DNA of 41,711 nt from Candidatus Rokuibacteriota bacterium (GCA_003220345.1 QHSC01000115.1:1-41711); one strand, 5' to 3'. Positions 15,669 to 24,221 are shown, counted from the stretch's first letter. The notes: generated from the letters alone by a model not told the origin. Made by a program: numbers and translations.

Positions 15669-16871
15669 TCAGCGCGCGGTCGCTCGGGCCGCGGCGTCGG
15701 CCTTCTGGAAGTCGGCGTCCGTGAAGCCGTAGAGGTGCGCTCCTCCCTCGAAGATCTGCGCGGCGATCTTGCGGGGCACGTTCTTCAGGAGGTTGTCCGC
15801 CACGTGGGGGAAGTTCGAGTCGAAATGCGGGTAGTCCGTCGAGATGCACATCCGGTCGGCGCCGATGAGCCCGGCCGTGGCCTCGATCTCGGGCTCGCTC
15901 CCCTCCACGGCCGCCCAGCAGTTGCGCCGGAAGTACTCGCGCGGCGTCAGCGTCAGGTAGGGCGCGTGCGAGTCGCGGTACTGGGGATAGTCCCACTCGA
16001 TGCGTGAGAGCAGCCCGGGCACCCAGGAGTTCTGAGCTTCCAGGAAGCCCACCCGCAGCTTCGGGTGGAACTCGAACACGCCGCCGATGATCATGGCGAT
16101 CATGGCCTGCTGCATCTCGATCCAGTGGCTGGCCACGTGACGGTAGAAGCGGTTCTCGCCGTACAGCGGGATCATCCGTGAGTTCACCGCGCTCACGCCC
16201 TCGTGAAACCCCCAGGTCACGTTCAGCTCCTCGTGCACGCTGTAAAGCGGGTCCCAGTAGTTCGAGTGCCAGTAGTGATCGTTCAACAGATTGGGCCGGA
16301 TGAACGATCCCACCGCGCCGAGCTTCGCGCAGCGCACGAGCTCCCGGCAGGCGAGGTGCACGTCGTGCACGGGCAGCATGGCCACGAACTTCAGGCGGTC
16401 GGGGCTGTGCTGGCAGAACTCGTGGATCCAGTTGTTGTAGGCCTGGCAGAGGGCGAGAGAGAGCTGGGGATCCATGTTGTCGCGGGCGATGAGGCTCAGG
16501 CCGCCCGTCGGGTAGAGCACCGCGATGTCCACGCCTTCCTGCTCCATGCCCATGACCTGCGCCTCGGCGTTGTAATCGCGCTCGACGGCGAAGTCCAGCC
16601 GCCCCGTGTCGGCCAGCCGCGACCCCGAGAGGGGCTGGGTGCTCTGGGTCGGGCCGCGCCGGATGCGCTTCCGGTATTGCTGCAGGTCGGAGTCCGAGGT
16701 GGGCAGCCCGTCGATCATGGTCAAGCCGGACGGGCCCCGAAACGGGCGGCCGTCTGGGCCCACCGGCACACTGACGCGATGCTTGAACTTCGCGTCCAGA
16801 TAGCGGTCAAAGAGATCGGGCGGCTCCATGATGTGCATGTCGGAGTCGACGAAGCGCAATCCGTCTTTCAT
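15669..16871 (-). CDS. Amidohydrolase family 2 (ACMSD-like) protein
   Basis: 400 residues, start ATG with GGAGGG four bases upstream. The N-terminal motif is DSDMHIMEPPDLFDRYLD (Asp11, His13, Glu16), matching the DxHxxEP group like the protein encoded at 7205-8422. Later landmarks are GVDIAVLYPTGGL, GVFEFHPKLRVGFLEAQNSWVPGLL and the C-terminal ISTDYPHFDSNFPH, with the expected Asp and His. It probably hydrolyses or decarboxylates a small acid with one bound metal. It is downstream of the minus-strand transporter genes (80-base gap), so it may be the last gene of that operon and act on what the importer brings in. Confidence 0.88.
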   Translation of the reverse strand: MKDGLRFVDSDMHIMEPPDLFDRYLDAKFKHRVSVPVGPDGRPFRGPSGLTMIDGLPTSDSDLQQYRKRIRRGPTQSTQPLSGSRLADTGRLDFAVERDYNAEAQVMGMEQEGVDIAVLYPTGGLSLIARDNMDPQLSLALCQAYNNWIHEFCQHSPDRLKFVAMLPVHDVHLACRELVRCAKLGAVGSFIRPNLLNDHYWHSNYWDPLYSVHEELNVTWGFHEGVSAVNSRMIPLYGENRFYRHVASHWIEMQQAMIAMIIGGVFEFHPKLRVGFLEAQNSWVPGLLSRIEWDYPQYRDSHAPYLTLTPREYFRRNCWAAVEGSEPEIEATAGLIGADRMCISTDYPHFDSNFPHVADNLLKNVPRKIAAQIFEGGAHLYGFTDADFQKADAAARATAR

Positions 16872-16951
16872 GTCACCCTCCTCGGCATGGCTGGAACGTG
16901 AAGCGCTGACTTCGACGCTGTGGCGGAGAAGCTATCATATTTTCGCAAGGT

Positions 16952-18586
16952 CTACCTGTCGATCCACGCGACCATGAGGCGGCCGCCATAGTCGTGTCCG
17001 ATGTTCGGGGCAAAGTTCTTCACGTAGGGCTCCCAGGCGGACACCGTGGTGGTCGACGGGTCGTAGTGGTAGTACACCTGCTCCGCGAGGTGGCGCTGGA
17101 TGTCGTACACGATCTCGCGCCGCTTGCTCACGTTGTAGGTCCGTCGCTGGAGCCGGATCATCTCGGTGAGCTTCGGGTCGTCCACGCCCGAGGAATTCAG
17201 GGGCTGCCCAGGGATGTGCGCAGCGTAGAGCGTGATGTCGGGAACGGGGGTGCCGCCTCGGAGGCTGTGGGCCATCTTGTCGAACTTCCCGAAGATCGTC
17301 GTGGACATGAAAGCCGCGAACTCTTTCGACTTCAGCTCGGTCTCGATCCCGCCCGCCTTCCAGTTCTTCATGTCGACCTGGAGATTGTCGACGTAGTCCG
17401 GGCTCCAGGCGAGGGTTGCCTCCACGGGAGCCTTGATGCCGCTGGGATAACCGGCGTCCGCGAGGAGCCGCTTGGCCTCCGGAATGTTCTGCTCGTAGAG
17501 GCGCCGGCCCTCCGCAGAAAGCTGATCGATCGGGATCGCCCATTCGCGTAGCGCCACGGGGATGGCCGGATTCGGCAGCCCGTGCCCCTGCGACCAGGCA
17601 TTGGTTTCCAGGATTTCCTTCCAGTTCGAGGCCAGGGCGAGGGCGCGCCGGACTCGCACATCCTTGAACGGCTCACGGTCGAGCTTCATCGTGGTGTAGC
17701 CGCCGAAGAGCACGGTGAAATCCTGGGTCTGAAGAGTCGGCTTGCGCCGGCGAACCGGCTCGAGATCGAGCCGGCGCACGCACTGGCCGTACTCGGGGGC
17801 GAAGTCGTACTTACCCGTCACCCAGGCGGCGAGCCTCGATGATGGGTCCTCATCGACCACGACCTCGACCGCGTCCGCGTAGGGGAGGCCGGGGATGAAG
17901 TAATTCGGGTTTCGCACGAAGCTCAGCCGCACGTTGGTGTCGTATCGTTCGAGCATCCAGGGGCCGGTGCCGATGCAGGCCTCCGCCTTCTTGAGATCCC
18001 CGAACTTTTCCACAGCCTCCCGCGGCACGATCCACATCACGGTGGCGGCCAGATAGTCGAGGAACCAGGCGAAGGGCTCCGAGAGGGTGAACTTGACGGT
18101 GTAGCGATCCAGGGCCTCGACCTTCTCGACCTGCTCGAGCATCGAGCGGTTGGGATTGCCCTTGAGAGTGAGGAAGCGCTCGTAGGTGTACTTGACGTCC
18201 TCTGCCGTGAGCTCGCGCCCGTTGACGGGCGGCTTGTTGTGCCAGCGCACGCCCTTGCGCAGCTTGAAGACGAACGTCGTGTCGTTGGGCTGTGTCCACG
18301 ACTCGGCGAGGTCGGGCTCGATGGGCATGGTGCCCGGCTTCACCTGGGCCCCCGATTTGATCCGGACCAGACGGCTGTGCGTGAAGGACAGGTTGGTGGC
18401 GATCCGATGGTGGTTGACCACGAGATGGGGATCGAGACCCGACACCGGGTCTTCCCCCCGGATGCGGAAGACCCCGCCGCGCTTCGGGGTCTGTGCGTGC
18501 GCACGGGCTGGATTCGTCAGCTCGATCACGCTCGTCCCGACCACGGTAGCGCCCAGCGTGAGCATGTCCCGACGGGTGAGGTCCAT
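16952..18586 (-). CDS. ABC importer substrate-binding protein, family 5, Tat-exported
   Basis: 544 residues from the ATG at 18586; GGGAGG lies six bases upstream, while the adjacent ATG at 18589 is too close. The N-terminus DLTRRDMLTLGATVVGTSV carries a twin-arginine motif, so the protein probably folds in the cytoplasm before export. The mature part has GGVFRIRGEDPVSGLDPH, TFVFKLRKGVRWHNKPPVNG and GTGPWMLERYD, as expected for SBP_bac_5. No DppB/DppC-type permease gene is next to it; instead it follows a complete NMT1-type importer by 46 bases. It probably works with permeases encoded elsewhere, or has been recruited to this operon for the same or a related ligand. Confidence 0.9.
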   Translation of the reverse strand: MDLTRRDMLTLGATVVGTSVIELTNPARAHAQTPKRGGVFRIRGEDPVSGLDPHLVVNHHRIATNLSFTHSRLVRIKSGAQVKPGTMPIEPDLAESWTQPNDTTFVFKLRKGVRWHNKPPVNGRELTAEDVKYTYERFLTLKGNPNRSMLEQVEKVEALDRYTVKFTLSEPFAWFLDYLAATVMWIVPREAVEKFGDLKKAEACIGTGPWMLERYDTNVRLSFVRNPNYFIPGLPYADAVEVVVDEDPSSRLAAWVTGKYDFAPEYGQCVRRLDLEPVRRRKPTLQTQDFTVLFGGYTTMKLDREPFKDVRVRRALALASNWKEILETNAWSQGHGLPNPAIPVALREWAIPIDQLSAEGRRLYEQNIPEAKRLLADAGYPSGIKAPVEATLAWSPDYVDNLQVDMKNWKAGGIETELKSKEFAAFMSTTIFGKFDKMAHSLRGGTPVPDITLYAAHIPGQPLNSSGVDDPKLTEMIRLQRRTYNVSKRREIVYDIQRHLAEQVYYHYDPSTTTVSAWEPYVKNFAPNIGHDYGGRLMVAWIDR

Positions 18587-18632
18587 CATCGTCCTCCCAG
18601 CGCGCGATCGGCGCGCCGTCATGATGCGCCAA

Positions 18633-19424
18633 TCAGGCCTGGCGGGCAATCAGGATGTCGTAGATCTCCAGGGTGAGGCGGCCAAAGTCCGCCGAAGCCC
18701 GGGTCTGCGCGGTGCGCGGGCGCGGGAGCGCCGCGGGAAAGATGCGCGCGACCCGGCCGGGGCGCGGGGACATGACCACGACGCGGTCGGCGAGGAACAC
18801 CGCCTCGGGAATCGAGTGGGTCACGAAGAGAATGGTCTTGCGGTCGCTGCCCGCCGCCCCGCCGGACCCTTCGCCCCATACGCGCAGGAGCTCGAGATTC
18901 ATCTCGTCGCGGGTCATGGCGTCGAGAGCGCCGAAGGGCTCGTCCATGAGGAGCAGCGGCGGATCGAGGAGGAGCGCCCGGCAGAGGGAGGCCCGCTGCT
19001 GCATGCCGCCGGACAGCTCGCGCGGCAGCTTGGCCTCGAAGCCGCCGAGCCCGACGAGCTGGAGCAGCTCGTGCGCGCGGTCACGGTAGCGCTTCGCCTC
19101 GAGGCCGGCCAGCTCGGCCGGAAGGAGCACATTGTCGAGAACCGTCCGCCACTTGAGCAGCACAGGCGCCTGGAAGACCATGCCGACCTGGGCGATGGGG
19201 CGCGTCACCGGGCGGCCGTCCACCGTCACGTCGCCCGCGGTGGGAGACCTCAGCCCCGCCACGATCCGCAGCAGGGTGGACTTGCCGCAGCCGCTCGGCC
19301 CCACCAGGGCCACGAACTCCCCGCGGCCCACGCCGAAGGTGATATCCCGGAGCGCCTCGACGGGCCCGCTCTGGGCCTCATAGGTCATCCCCAGCCGATC
19401 GAGCGCGATGAAGTCGGACGGCAT
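18633..19424 (-). CDS. ABC importer ATP-binding protein (SsuB/TauB type)
   Basis: 263 residues. The nucleotide-binding domain is intact: Walker A GPSGCGKST (42-50), Q-loop Gln85, signature LSGGMQQR (137-144), Walker B LLLMDEP (157-163) and D-loop FGALD, with the switch His in LFVTHSIPEAVFLADRV. The KW..VL.NVLLP segment is typical of the nitrate/sulfonate/taurine group. It drives the permease encoded at 20466-21224 and lies 16 bases after the binding-protein gene, in the same operon. The C-terminal end RIFPAALPRPRT is the usual short tail of this subfamily. Confidence 0.93.
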   Translation of the reverse strand: MPSDFIALDRLGMTYEAQSGPVEALRDITFGVGRGEFVALVGPSGCGKSTLLRIVAGLRSPTAGDVTVDGRPVTRPIAQVGMVFQAPVLLKWRTVLDNVLLPAELAGLEAKRYRDRAHELLQLVGLGGFEAKLPRELSGGMQQRASLCRALLLDPPLLLMDEPFGALDAMTRDEMNLELLRVWGEGSGGAAGSDRKTILFVTHSIPEAVFLADRVVVMSPRPGRVARIFPAALPRPRTAQTRASADFGRLTLEIYDILIARQA

Positions 19425-19440
19425 TGCCGACTGGCTACCG

Positions 19441-20451
19441 CTAACGCATTGTCTTCGGCAGCTCGATCTTCGTCAGGAACTCGTTGGTGTAGACCGCCTT
19501 GCACTCGACCTTGGTCGGCACCCCCATGTAGGTGTTGACCAGGTCGACCGACTGACACATCTTCTTCTCCTCCATCCAGCCGATGCCGTTCTTGGCGTAG
19601 CGGTCGGTCTTCATCAAGTCGAGCCCCATCTTCATGTTGGGCTCGATCACCGACAGATCGATCTCGGGCACCCGCTTCTTGAAGATCTCGAGCGCAGACT
19701 TCTGGTCCTCCATGACATCGCGCCAGCCCATGTACGAGGCCTCCAGGAAGGCGCGCAGCATCATCGGCCGGTCCTTCATCGTCTTCTCGCTGGCGATGAT
19801 GGACATGCTGTACATATCGAAGCCGTGCTCGGCCCAGGGCATCATGACGGCGTTGCCCTTGCCCATGGCCTTCTCGTAGAAGGGCAGGCCCGTCGTGTAG
19901 TCGGCCACCGAATCCACGCGCTTCTCGGCGAGGGCGGGAATCTTGGCGGCGGGCTCGATGTTGACCCAGGTCACCTTGCTCTGGTCGATCCCGTGGAGCT
20001 TGGCGAAGGCGGGAAATACCTGGCGCTGCCCGTCGCCGGGCGGGGCGCCCACGGTCTTGCCCTCGAGGTCCTTGGGCTTGGTGATGGGCGCTTCCTTGCG
20101 ACTCCAGATATTGAGCGGGGTCTTGTCGAAGACCATGCCGACCACCTTGATCTTGCCGCCACGGCTCACCGCCGCGATGACCACGGCGCTGTCGGCCAAG
20201 CCGATGTCCGCGCGACCCGTGTCCACCTTCGCGATCGAGTCGCCCGAGCCCTTGGAGTTCTGGAGCTCGACGTCGAGCCCTTTGCTCTTGTAGTAGCCCT
20301 TCTCGAGGGCGACCCAGTAGGCGGCGTGATCGCCGACGGCAAACCAGTTGAGGGCGAAGACGACCTTCTGGGGCGCCTGCGCCGCTCCCGGCAGAACCAG
20401 GGCGAGCAGAGACACCGTGAGGAGGAGGACGGCGGAGAGAAGGCGCATCAT
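19441..20451 (-). CDS. ABC importer substrate-binding protein, NMT1/THI5-like
   Basis: 336 residues from the ATG at 20451, seven bases after AAGGAG. A signal peptide (MMRLLSAVLLLTVSLLALVL, cleavage after GAAQA) is followed by KVVFALNWFAVGDHAAYWVA and KGYYKSKGLDVELQNSKGSGDS, which match the NMT1/THI5-like periplasmic proteins that bind pyrimidine precursors, riboflavin, taurine or sulfonates. A second lobe carries APITKPKDLEGKTVGAPPGDG. The sequence ALNW...DHA resembles the pyrimidine or riboflavin-binding branch more than the taurine one, but this is a weak hint. With the permease and ATPase genes on either side it forms a complete importer. Confidence 0.9.
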   Translation of the reverse strand: MMRLLSAVLLLTVSLLALVLPGAAQAPQKVVFALNWFAVGDHAAYWVALEKGYYKSKGLDVELQNSKGSGDSIAKVDTGRADIGLADSAVVIAAVSRGGKIKVVGMVFDKTPLNIWSRKEAPITKPKDLEGKTVGAPPGDGQRQVFPAFAKLHGIDQSKVTWVNIEPAAKIPALAEKRVDSVADYTTGLPFYEKAMGKGNAVMMPWAEHGFDMYSMSIIASEKTMKDRPMMLRAFLEASYMGWRDVMEDQKSALEIFKKRVPEIDLSVIEPNMKMGLDLMKTDRYAKNGIGWMEEKKMCQSVDLVNTYMGVPTKVECKAVYTNEFLTKIELPKTMR

Positions 20452-20465
20452 GGGGTTTCTCCTTG

Positions 20466-21224
20466 TCAGTCCGAGATCTCGGCCCAGGGAGCGATCCAGC
20501 GCGCGGCGAGGACGACCGCGCCATACACCGCGAGGCCGACCACCGAGATCCAGACCAGAGCCGCGAAGGCCACCGGCGTGTTCATGCTGCCCTGCGTGGT
20601 GATGATGACGTAGCCGAGTCCCCTCTGGGAAGCGACGAACTCCCCGACGATGGCGCCCACGACGGCGGCCGTGGCGGTGATCTTGAGCGCGCTGAGGATG
20701 TACGGATACGCGTTCGGAATGCGGATCTTGGCGAAGACTTTCCACTTGGGCGCGTTGAACACGCGGCCGAGGTCGAGCATCTCGGGATCCACCTGCGTCA
20801 GTCCCACCGCCGTGTTGATCACCACGGGAAAGAATCCGATCAGCGCTCCGATCAGCATGTTGGGAAAGATGCCGTAACCGAGCCACAGGAGGAAGAGCGG
20901 AGCGACGGCGACCTTGGGCAGGGTGTTGACGAAGACGAGAAAAGGCACGAGGGCATCGGCGAGGAGCGGCGACCACGCGATGGCCACACCGAGGACGACG
21001 CCCGCCGCGCCCGCGAGCAGGAAGGCGCCCACGATCTCGAGTGCGGTCGTCCAGGCGTGAGCGGCCCACGGAATCTCTCCCGAGGTGAGCGCGCGGGCGA
21101 CCACGGCCGGGCTCGGCAGGATGTACTCGCGGATCCCCAGGCTCGTGGAGGCGAACTGCCAGAGGGCGAGCACGCCCACGAAGACGATGATGGACGGGAG
21201 GTGGCCGACGAGCCAGCGACGCAC
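20466..21224 (-). CDS. ABC importer permease (SsuC/TauC type)
   Basis: 252 residues if translation starts at the GTG at 21224. Five or six membrane helices are visible, beginning LPSIIVFVGVLALWQF. The ILPSP motif, the coupling loop near FNAPKWKVFAKIRIPNAYPYI and GEFVASQRGLGYVI are those of sulfonate/taurine/nitrate permeases. An in-frame TTG at 21248 would add eight residues. No ribosome site precedes either start, but TATGAT lies six bases before the GTG, so a leaderless message is possible. It is the first gene of a minus-strand operon with binding-protein, ATPase, family-5 binding-protein and probably amidohydrolase genes. Confidence 0.9.
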   Translation of the reverse strand: MRRWLVGHLPSIIVFVGVLALWQFASTSLGIREYILPSPAVVARALTSGEIPWAAHAWTTALEIVGAFLLAGAAGVVLGVAIAWSPLLADALVPFLVFVNTLPKVAVAPLFLLWLGYGIFPNMLIGALIGFFPVVINTAVGLTQVDPEMLDLGRVFNAPKWKVFAKIRIPNAYPYILSALKITATAAVVGAIVGEFVASQRGLGYVIITTQGSMNTPVAFAALVWISVVGLAVYGAVVLAARWIAPWAEISD

Positions 21225-21230
21225 GGCGGC

Positions 21231-21236
21231 ATCATA
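21231..21236 (-). promoter_or_regulatory. Candidate -10 element (TATGAT) directly upstream of the permease GTG
   Basis: The hexamer differs from TATAAT at one position and ends six bases before the GTG at 21224, the distance at which transcription would begin at or next to the start codon. No good -35 is visible. Confidence 0.35.
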
Positions 21237-21278
21237 GCAAGCAGTCAACAGGGCGTCCCGTGAATCTCCAGGTCGGCG

Positions 21279-22208
21279 CTACTCCCAGAGACGCGTCGAG
21301 AAGTAGCGCTCCCCGAGGTCGTTGAACAACGTCACGAAGCGTCCCGCGCGCTCGCGCCGAGCGATGCGCTCGACCCCCGCCATGTAGGCGCCGGAGGACT
21401 GGCCGACGAAGAAGCCCGCGCGCGCGAGCCTCCCGCACATCCGGTAGGCATCCTCGCTCGTCACGGGGATCCGTTCATCGATGACGCTTTCGTCCAGGAT
21501 CGCGGGAACGATATCCTCGGGGCTCCCGAGCGGCTTGAGGCCCTCGATCCCGGGGAACACTTCCGGAAGCACACAGGCCACGCGGATCTTCGGGTCGTAC
21601 TCCTTCAACCGTCTTCCCAGGCCCGTCACCGTGCCACCCGTGCCGACCCCGGCGATGACGTGCGTGAGCCGGCCCCCCGTCTGCTCGAGGATCTCCGCCG
21701 CCGTCGTCTCGTAGTGGGCGCGCCAGTTGTCCTCGTTGCTGTACTGATCGCAGAAGAAATAGCGCCGGGCGTCGGTCTGGGAGCGCCGGTGCACCTCCCG
21801 CAACGCCTCATCGTAGCCCTTGAGCGCGTCCGTGTAGACGAGCTGGGCCCCGTGGGCCAGCATCCGCTTCTTGCGCTCGGCGCTGGCGTTCTCGGGGATG
21901 ACGATCTCGACCGGGGAGCCGATGATCCGCCCCACCATGGCGTACGCGATGCCGGCATTGCCCGATGAGCTGTCCAGGATGGTTTTCCCGGGCTGGAGCC
22001 GTCCATCCGCCAGGGCCGTGAGGAGCATGCGCAAGACCGGGCGGTCCTTGAGCGAGCCGCCCGGGTTGAGGCATTCCATCTTCGCCAGGACCTCGACTCC
22101 AGGCAGCTCGTCGCCGAAGATGCTCACCGGGACCAGCGGCGTGTTGCCGATGGCGCGGAGCGCCGGGTATCGGTCCAGGAACGGCTCGATGCGCTTGTCC
22201 CACGGCAT
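21279..22208 (-). CDS. Cysteine-synthase-like PLP enzyme (fold type II)
   Basis: 309 residues. The PLP lysine is Lys54 in NPGGSLKDRP, followed by the substrate loop SSSGNAG (80-86), the phosphate-binding GVGTGGT (187-193) and Ser271/Ser272 in GQSSGAYM that holds the pyridine nitrogen. All residues needed for O-acetylserine sulfhydrylase or cystathionine beta-synthase chemistry are present. The C-terminus extends past the core with FVTLFNDLGERYFSTRLWE, common in cysteine synthases. It makes cysteine or a related beta-substituted alanine. It is on the same strand as, and downstream of, a CysRS/MshC-like ligase gene, so its product may feed that enzyme. A TACAAT box lies upstream near 22264-22269 (minus). 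Confidence 0.9.
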   Translation of the reverse strand: MPWDKRIEPFLDRYPALRAIGNTPLVPVSIFGDELPGVEVLAKMECLNPGGSLKDRPVLRMLLTALADGRLQPGKTILDSSSGNAGIAYAMVGRIIGSPVEIVIPENASAERKKRMLAHGAQLVYTDALKGYDEALREVHRRSQTDARRYFFCDQYSNEDNWRAHYETTAAEILEQTGGRLTHVIAGVGTGGTVTGLGRRLKEYDPKIRVACVLPEVFPGIEGLKPLGSPEDIVPAILDESVIDERIPVTSEDAYRMCGRLARAGFFVGQSSGAYMAGVERIARRERAGRFVTLFNDLGERYFSTRLWE

Positions 22209-22371
22209 GACGGTTCTTCCACTCCTCTCGGGCCGCGCCCGTGACTCACGAGCGTGTCGGTGTCATTGTACCGCGACCTCGTACCACCACCTCGGCCGGC
22301 CCTTTTCCCGAAGCGGAGGGCGGCCTGATCGCGGAGACACGGGCGTTTACCCAGGACACCTCCTGCCCCGC

Positions 22372-22578
22372 TCAGTTCCCATGGATCCGCGCCTCGGGCA
22401 CGTCCACTCGTTTGATTCCCTTAAAGCTGAACAGAAGCTCGACCTTGTAGACGGGCGGATCGGTGGACACCTGCTCCAGGATTGTGCCGATGGCCTTCTG
22501 GACGTTCTGGCTGAACGAGACACCCTGGATCACCAGGCCGGACAGGTCTACCGTCACGCGCTGATTTGGCTGAAACAT
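22372..22578 (-). CDS. Small conserved-looking protein of unknown function
   Basis: 68 residues with an excellent ribosome site (GGAGGA, five bases before ATG). The sequence begins MFQPNQRVTVDLSGLVIQGV and alternates hydrophobic and polar residues as in beta strands, then FSFKGIKRVDVPEARI near the end. It has no signal peptide, membrane segment or cysteine. It lies between the CysRS/MshC-like gene and the cysteine-synthase-like gene on the same strand. The family is not recognised. Confidence 0.72.
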   Translation of the reverse strand: MFQPNQRVTVDLSGLVIQGVSFSQNVQKAIGTILEQVSTDPPVYKVELLFSFKGIKRVDVPEARIHGN

Positions 22579-22678
22579 GCTTCCTCCTGAGCGGGTGCGG
22601 CCACGCTAAAGTCGGGCTTTTGCTGTCGCCACCCGGTCGCTTGGGCGCGAGGGATCGGGATGTGCGCCGCTCGTCGGA

Positions 22679-23950
22679 TCATCGGGTCGCCGGCGTGACA
22701 GTGAAGCGCCCGAGATGAGCGCGCCAGCCCTCGATGACGCGCGCCTCGACCTCCGCCCTGTCCAGCACGAGCCCCAAGACCTCGGCCAGCCGGCGCAGCA
22801 CGGCCTGGGCCGCCCCGACGTCATGGCCACTCTGCGCCGCTGCGAGGATCGCGTCGGCCAGGCCTTCGAGCCGTGAGAGCGCCACGGGCGTGTTCAGATC
22901 GTCGTTCAGCGCGGCCGTGAACCCGGCCTCGGCACCGGTCCCGTCGAGAGAATTGCCGCTACCCCCTGTGAGCGTGACGGCCGTGCGAAGCTTCGCCGCC
23001 AGGCGATCGGCCTGCGCGAGCACGTCGAGGTCATGGCTCCAGGGCCGGCGATAGTGATGCCGGGAGAGGTAGAGTCTGAGCGCGTCGGCCGACCAGCGCT
23101 GCAAGAGATCACGCACCATGATGAGGTTGCCCAGCGACTTGCTCATCTTGGCACCGTCGTGCTCGACCATGGCCGTGTGCAGCCAGCAGCGGACGAAGGG
23201 CGCGCGCCCCGTGAGAGCCTCCGACTGCGCGATCTCACACTCGTGATGCGGAAAGATGAGGTCGGTGCCGCCGGCGTGAACATCGAGCGTCGGCCCCAGA
23301 TAGCGCGCGCTCATGACGGAGCACTCGATGTGCCAGCCCGGGCGCCCCGGTCCCCACGGGCTCGGCCACGCGGGCTCTCCGGGCGCCTGCGCCTGCCAGA
23401 GCACGAAGTCGAGCGGATCGCGCTTGCGCGGGTCGTGGGGACGATTGCCGCGCGCGTTGGCCACCGGCAGCATCTCCGGGCGCGAAAGGTGGCTGAGCCG
23501 GCCGAAGGCCGGCCAGGCGCCCACGGCGTAGTACACGCTGCCCCCCGAGACATAGGCGAGGCCGCGCTCGACCAGCGCGGCAGCCGCGGTCACGATGTCG
23601 GGGATGACATCGGTCGCGCGGGGATAGTGATCCGGAGGACGGATGCTGAGCTGCTGCATGTCACCGATGAAGTGCGTGGTCCAGCGGTTGCCCAGAGCGC
23701 GCCAGTCCTCCCCGACGTCGGCCGCCTTGCCCAGGATGTCGTCGTCGATGTCAGTGACGTTCTGGACGTAGCGTACGGGCAAGCCCTGACTCTCCAGATG
23801 CCGCACGAGCACGTCGGCGACCGCGTAGGTGAAGGCGTGGCCCAAGTGGGTCGTGTCGTAGGGAGTGATGCCGCAGACGTAGAGGCCGACCGCGCGGCCG
23901 GTTGGCCGGAGCGGCTCGAGGGCCTCGTGCTCCGTGTTGTAGAGGTTCAT
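22679..23950 (-). CDS. Cysteinyl-tRNA synthetase-like enzyme without anticodon-binding tail (MshC-like cysteine ligase?)
   Basis: 423 residues. It activates cysteine with ATP: Zn ligands Cys26, Cys210, His235 and Glu239 (FPHHECEIAQSE), HIGH-type motif HLGH (35-38) and KMSKS (268-272) are all present. A DALR-type helical domain (FTAALNDDLNTPVALSRLE) follows at 344-363, but the protein stops about 30 residues after it. The usual C-terminal CysRS segment, with its R..K.W..AD..RD.L pattern and DTP.GT.W end, is absent. PWGPGRPGWHIECS and VCGITPYDTTHLGHA also recall MshC, which ligates cysteine to a sugar amine and likewise lacks that domain. A true but divergent CysRS cannot be excluded. A 271-base gap lies upstream; the start is the ATG matching the family N-terminus. 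Confidence 0.85.
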   Translation of the reverse strand: MNLYNTEHEALEPLRPTGRAVGLYVCGITPYDTTHLGHAFTYAVADVLVRHLESQGLPVRYVQNVTDIDDDILGKAADVGEDWRALGNRWTTHFIGDMQQLSIRPPDHYPRATDVIPDIVTAAAALVERGLAYVSGGSVYYAVGAWPAFGRLSHLSRPEMLPVANARGNRPHDPRKRDPLDFVLWQAQAPGEPAWPSPWGPGRPGWHIECSVMSARYLGPTLDVHAGGTDLIFPHHECEIAQSEALTGRAPFVRCWLHTAMVEHDGAKMSKSLGNLIMVRDLLQRWSADALRLYLSRHHYRRPWSHDLDVLAQADRLAAKLRTAVTLTGGSGNSLDGTGAEAGFTAALNDDLNTPVALSRLEGLADAILAAAQSGHDVGAAQAVLRRLAEVLGLVLDRAEVEARVIEGWRAHLGRFTVTPATR

Positions 23951-24221
23951 GGGGGCCGAGAGCGCACCGCAATCGATCTCGGGCGTACAGCCCGGATTTG
24001 CTGTGCCGCGATATCGATACCGCATAGGCCGTGCCGGCGGCGCGAAGCCCGCGAAATTCCATGAGGGTCCGAAAAGACAGGCGAGGAATCGGAACAAATT
24101 GCCGGGTCCGGATTTCTGCACACTGAATGCTTGCCCGCCTCGTTCCGGTGCTGCGGCGGAGTCAGATTCAGCCACTCGCCCGACCACTGGCGCGCGTGGA
24201 GCAGAGAAGAGCGGGGCGGGA

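Noticed and set aside
21241-21248. TTGACT near the permease start as a -35 element for TATGAT
   Set aside because: Only six bases separate the two hexamers, far too few for a sigma-70 promoter.
22679-23950. Housekeeping cysS
   Set aside because: The absence of the C-terminal anticodon region and MshC-like stretches make a plain cysS label unsafe, so no gene symbol is given.
24001-24221. T-box or other cysteine-sensing leader upstream of the CysRS-like gene
   Set aside because: No T-box-like conserved sequence or terminator was seen on the minus strand in the 271-base gap.
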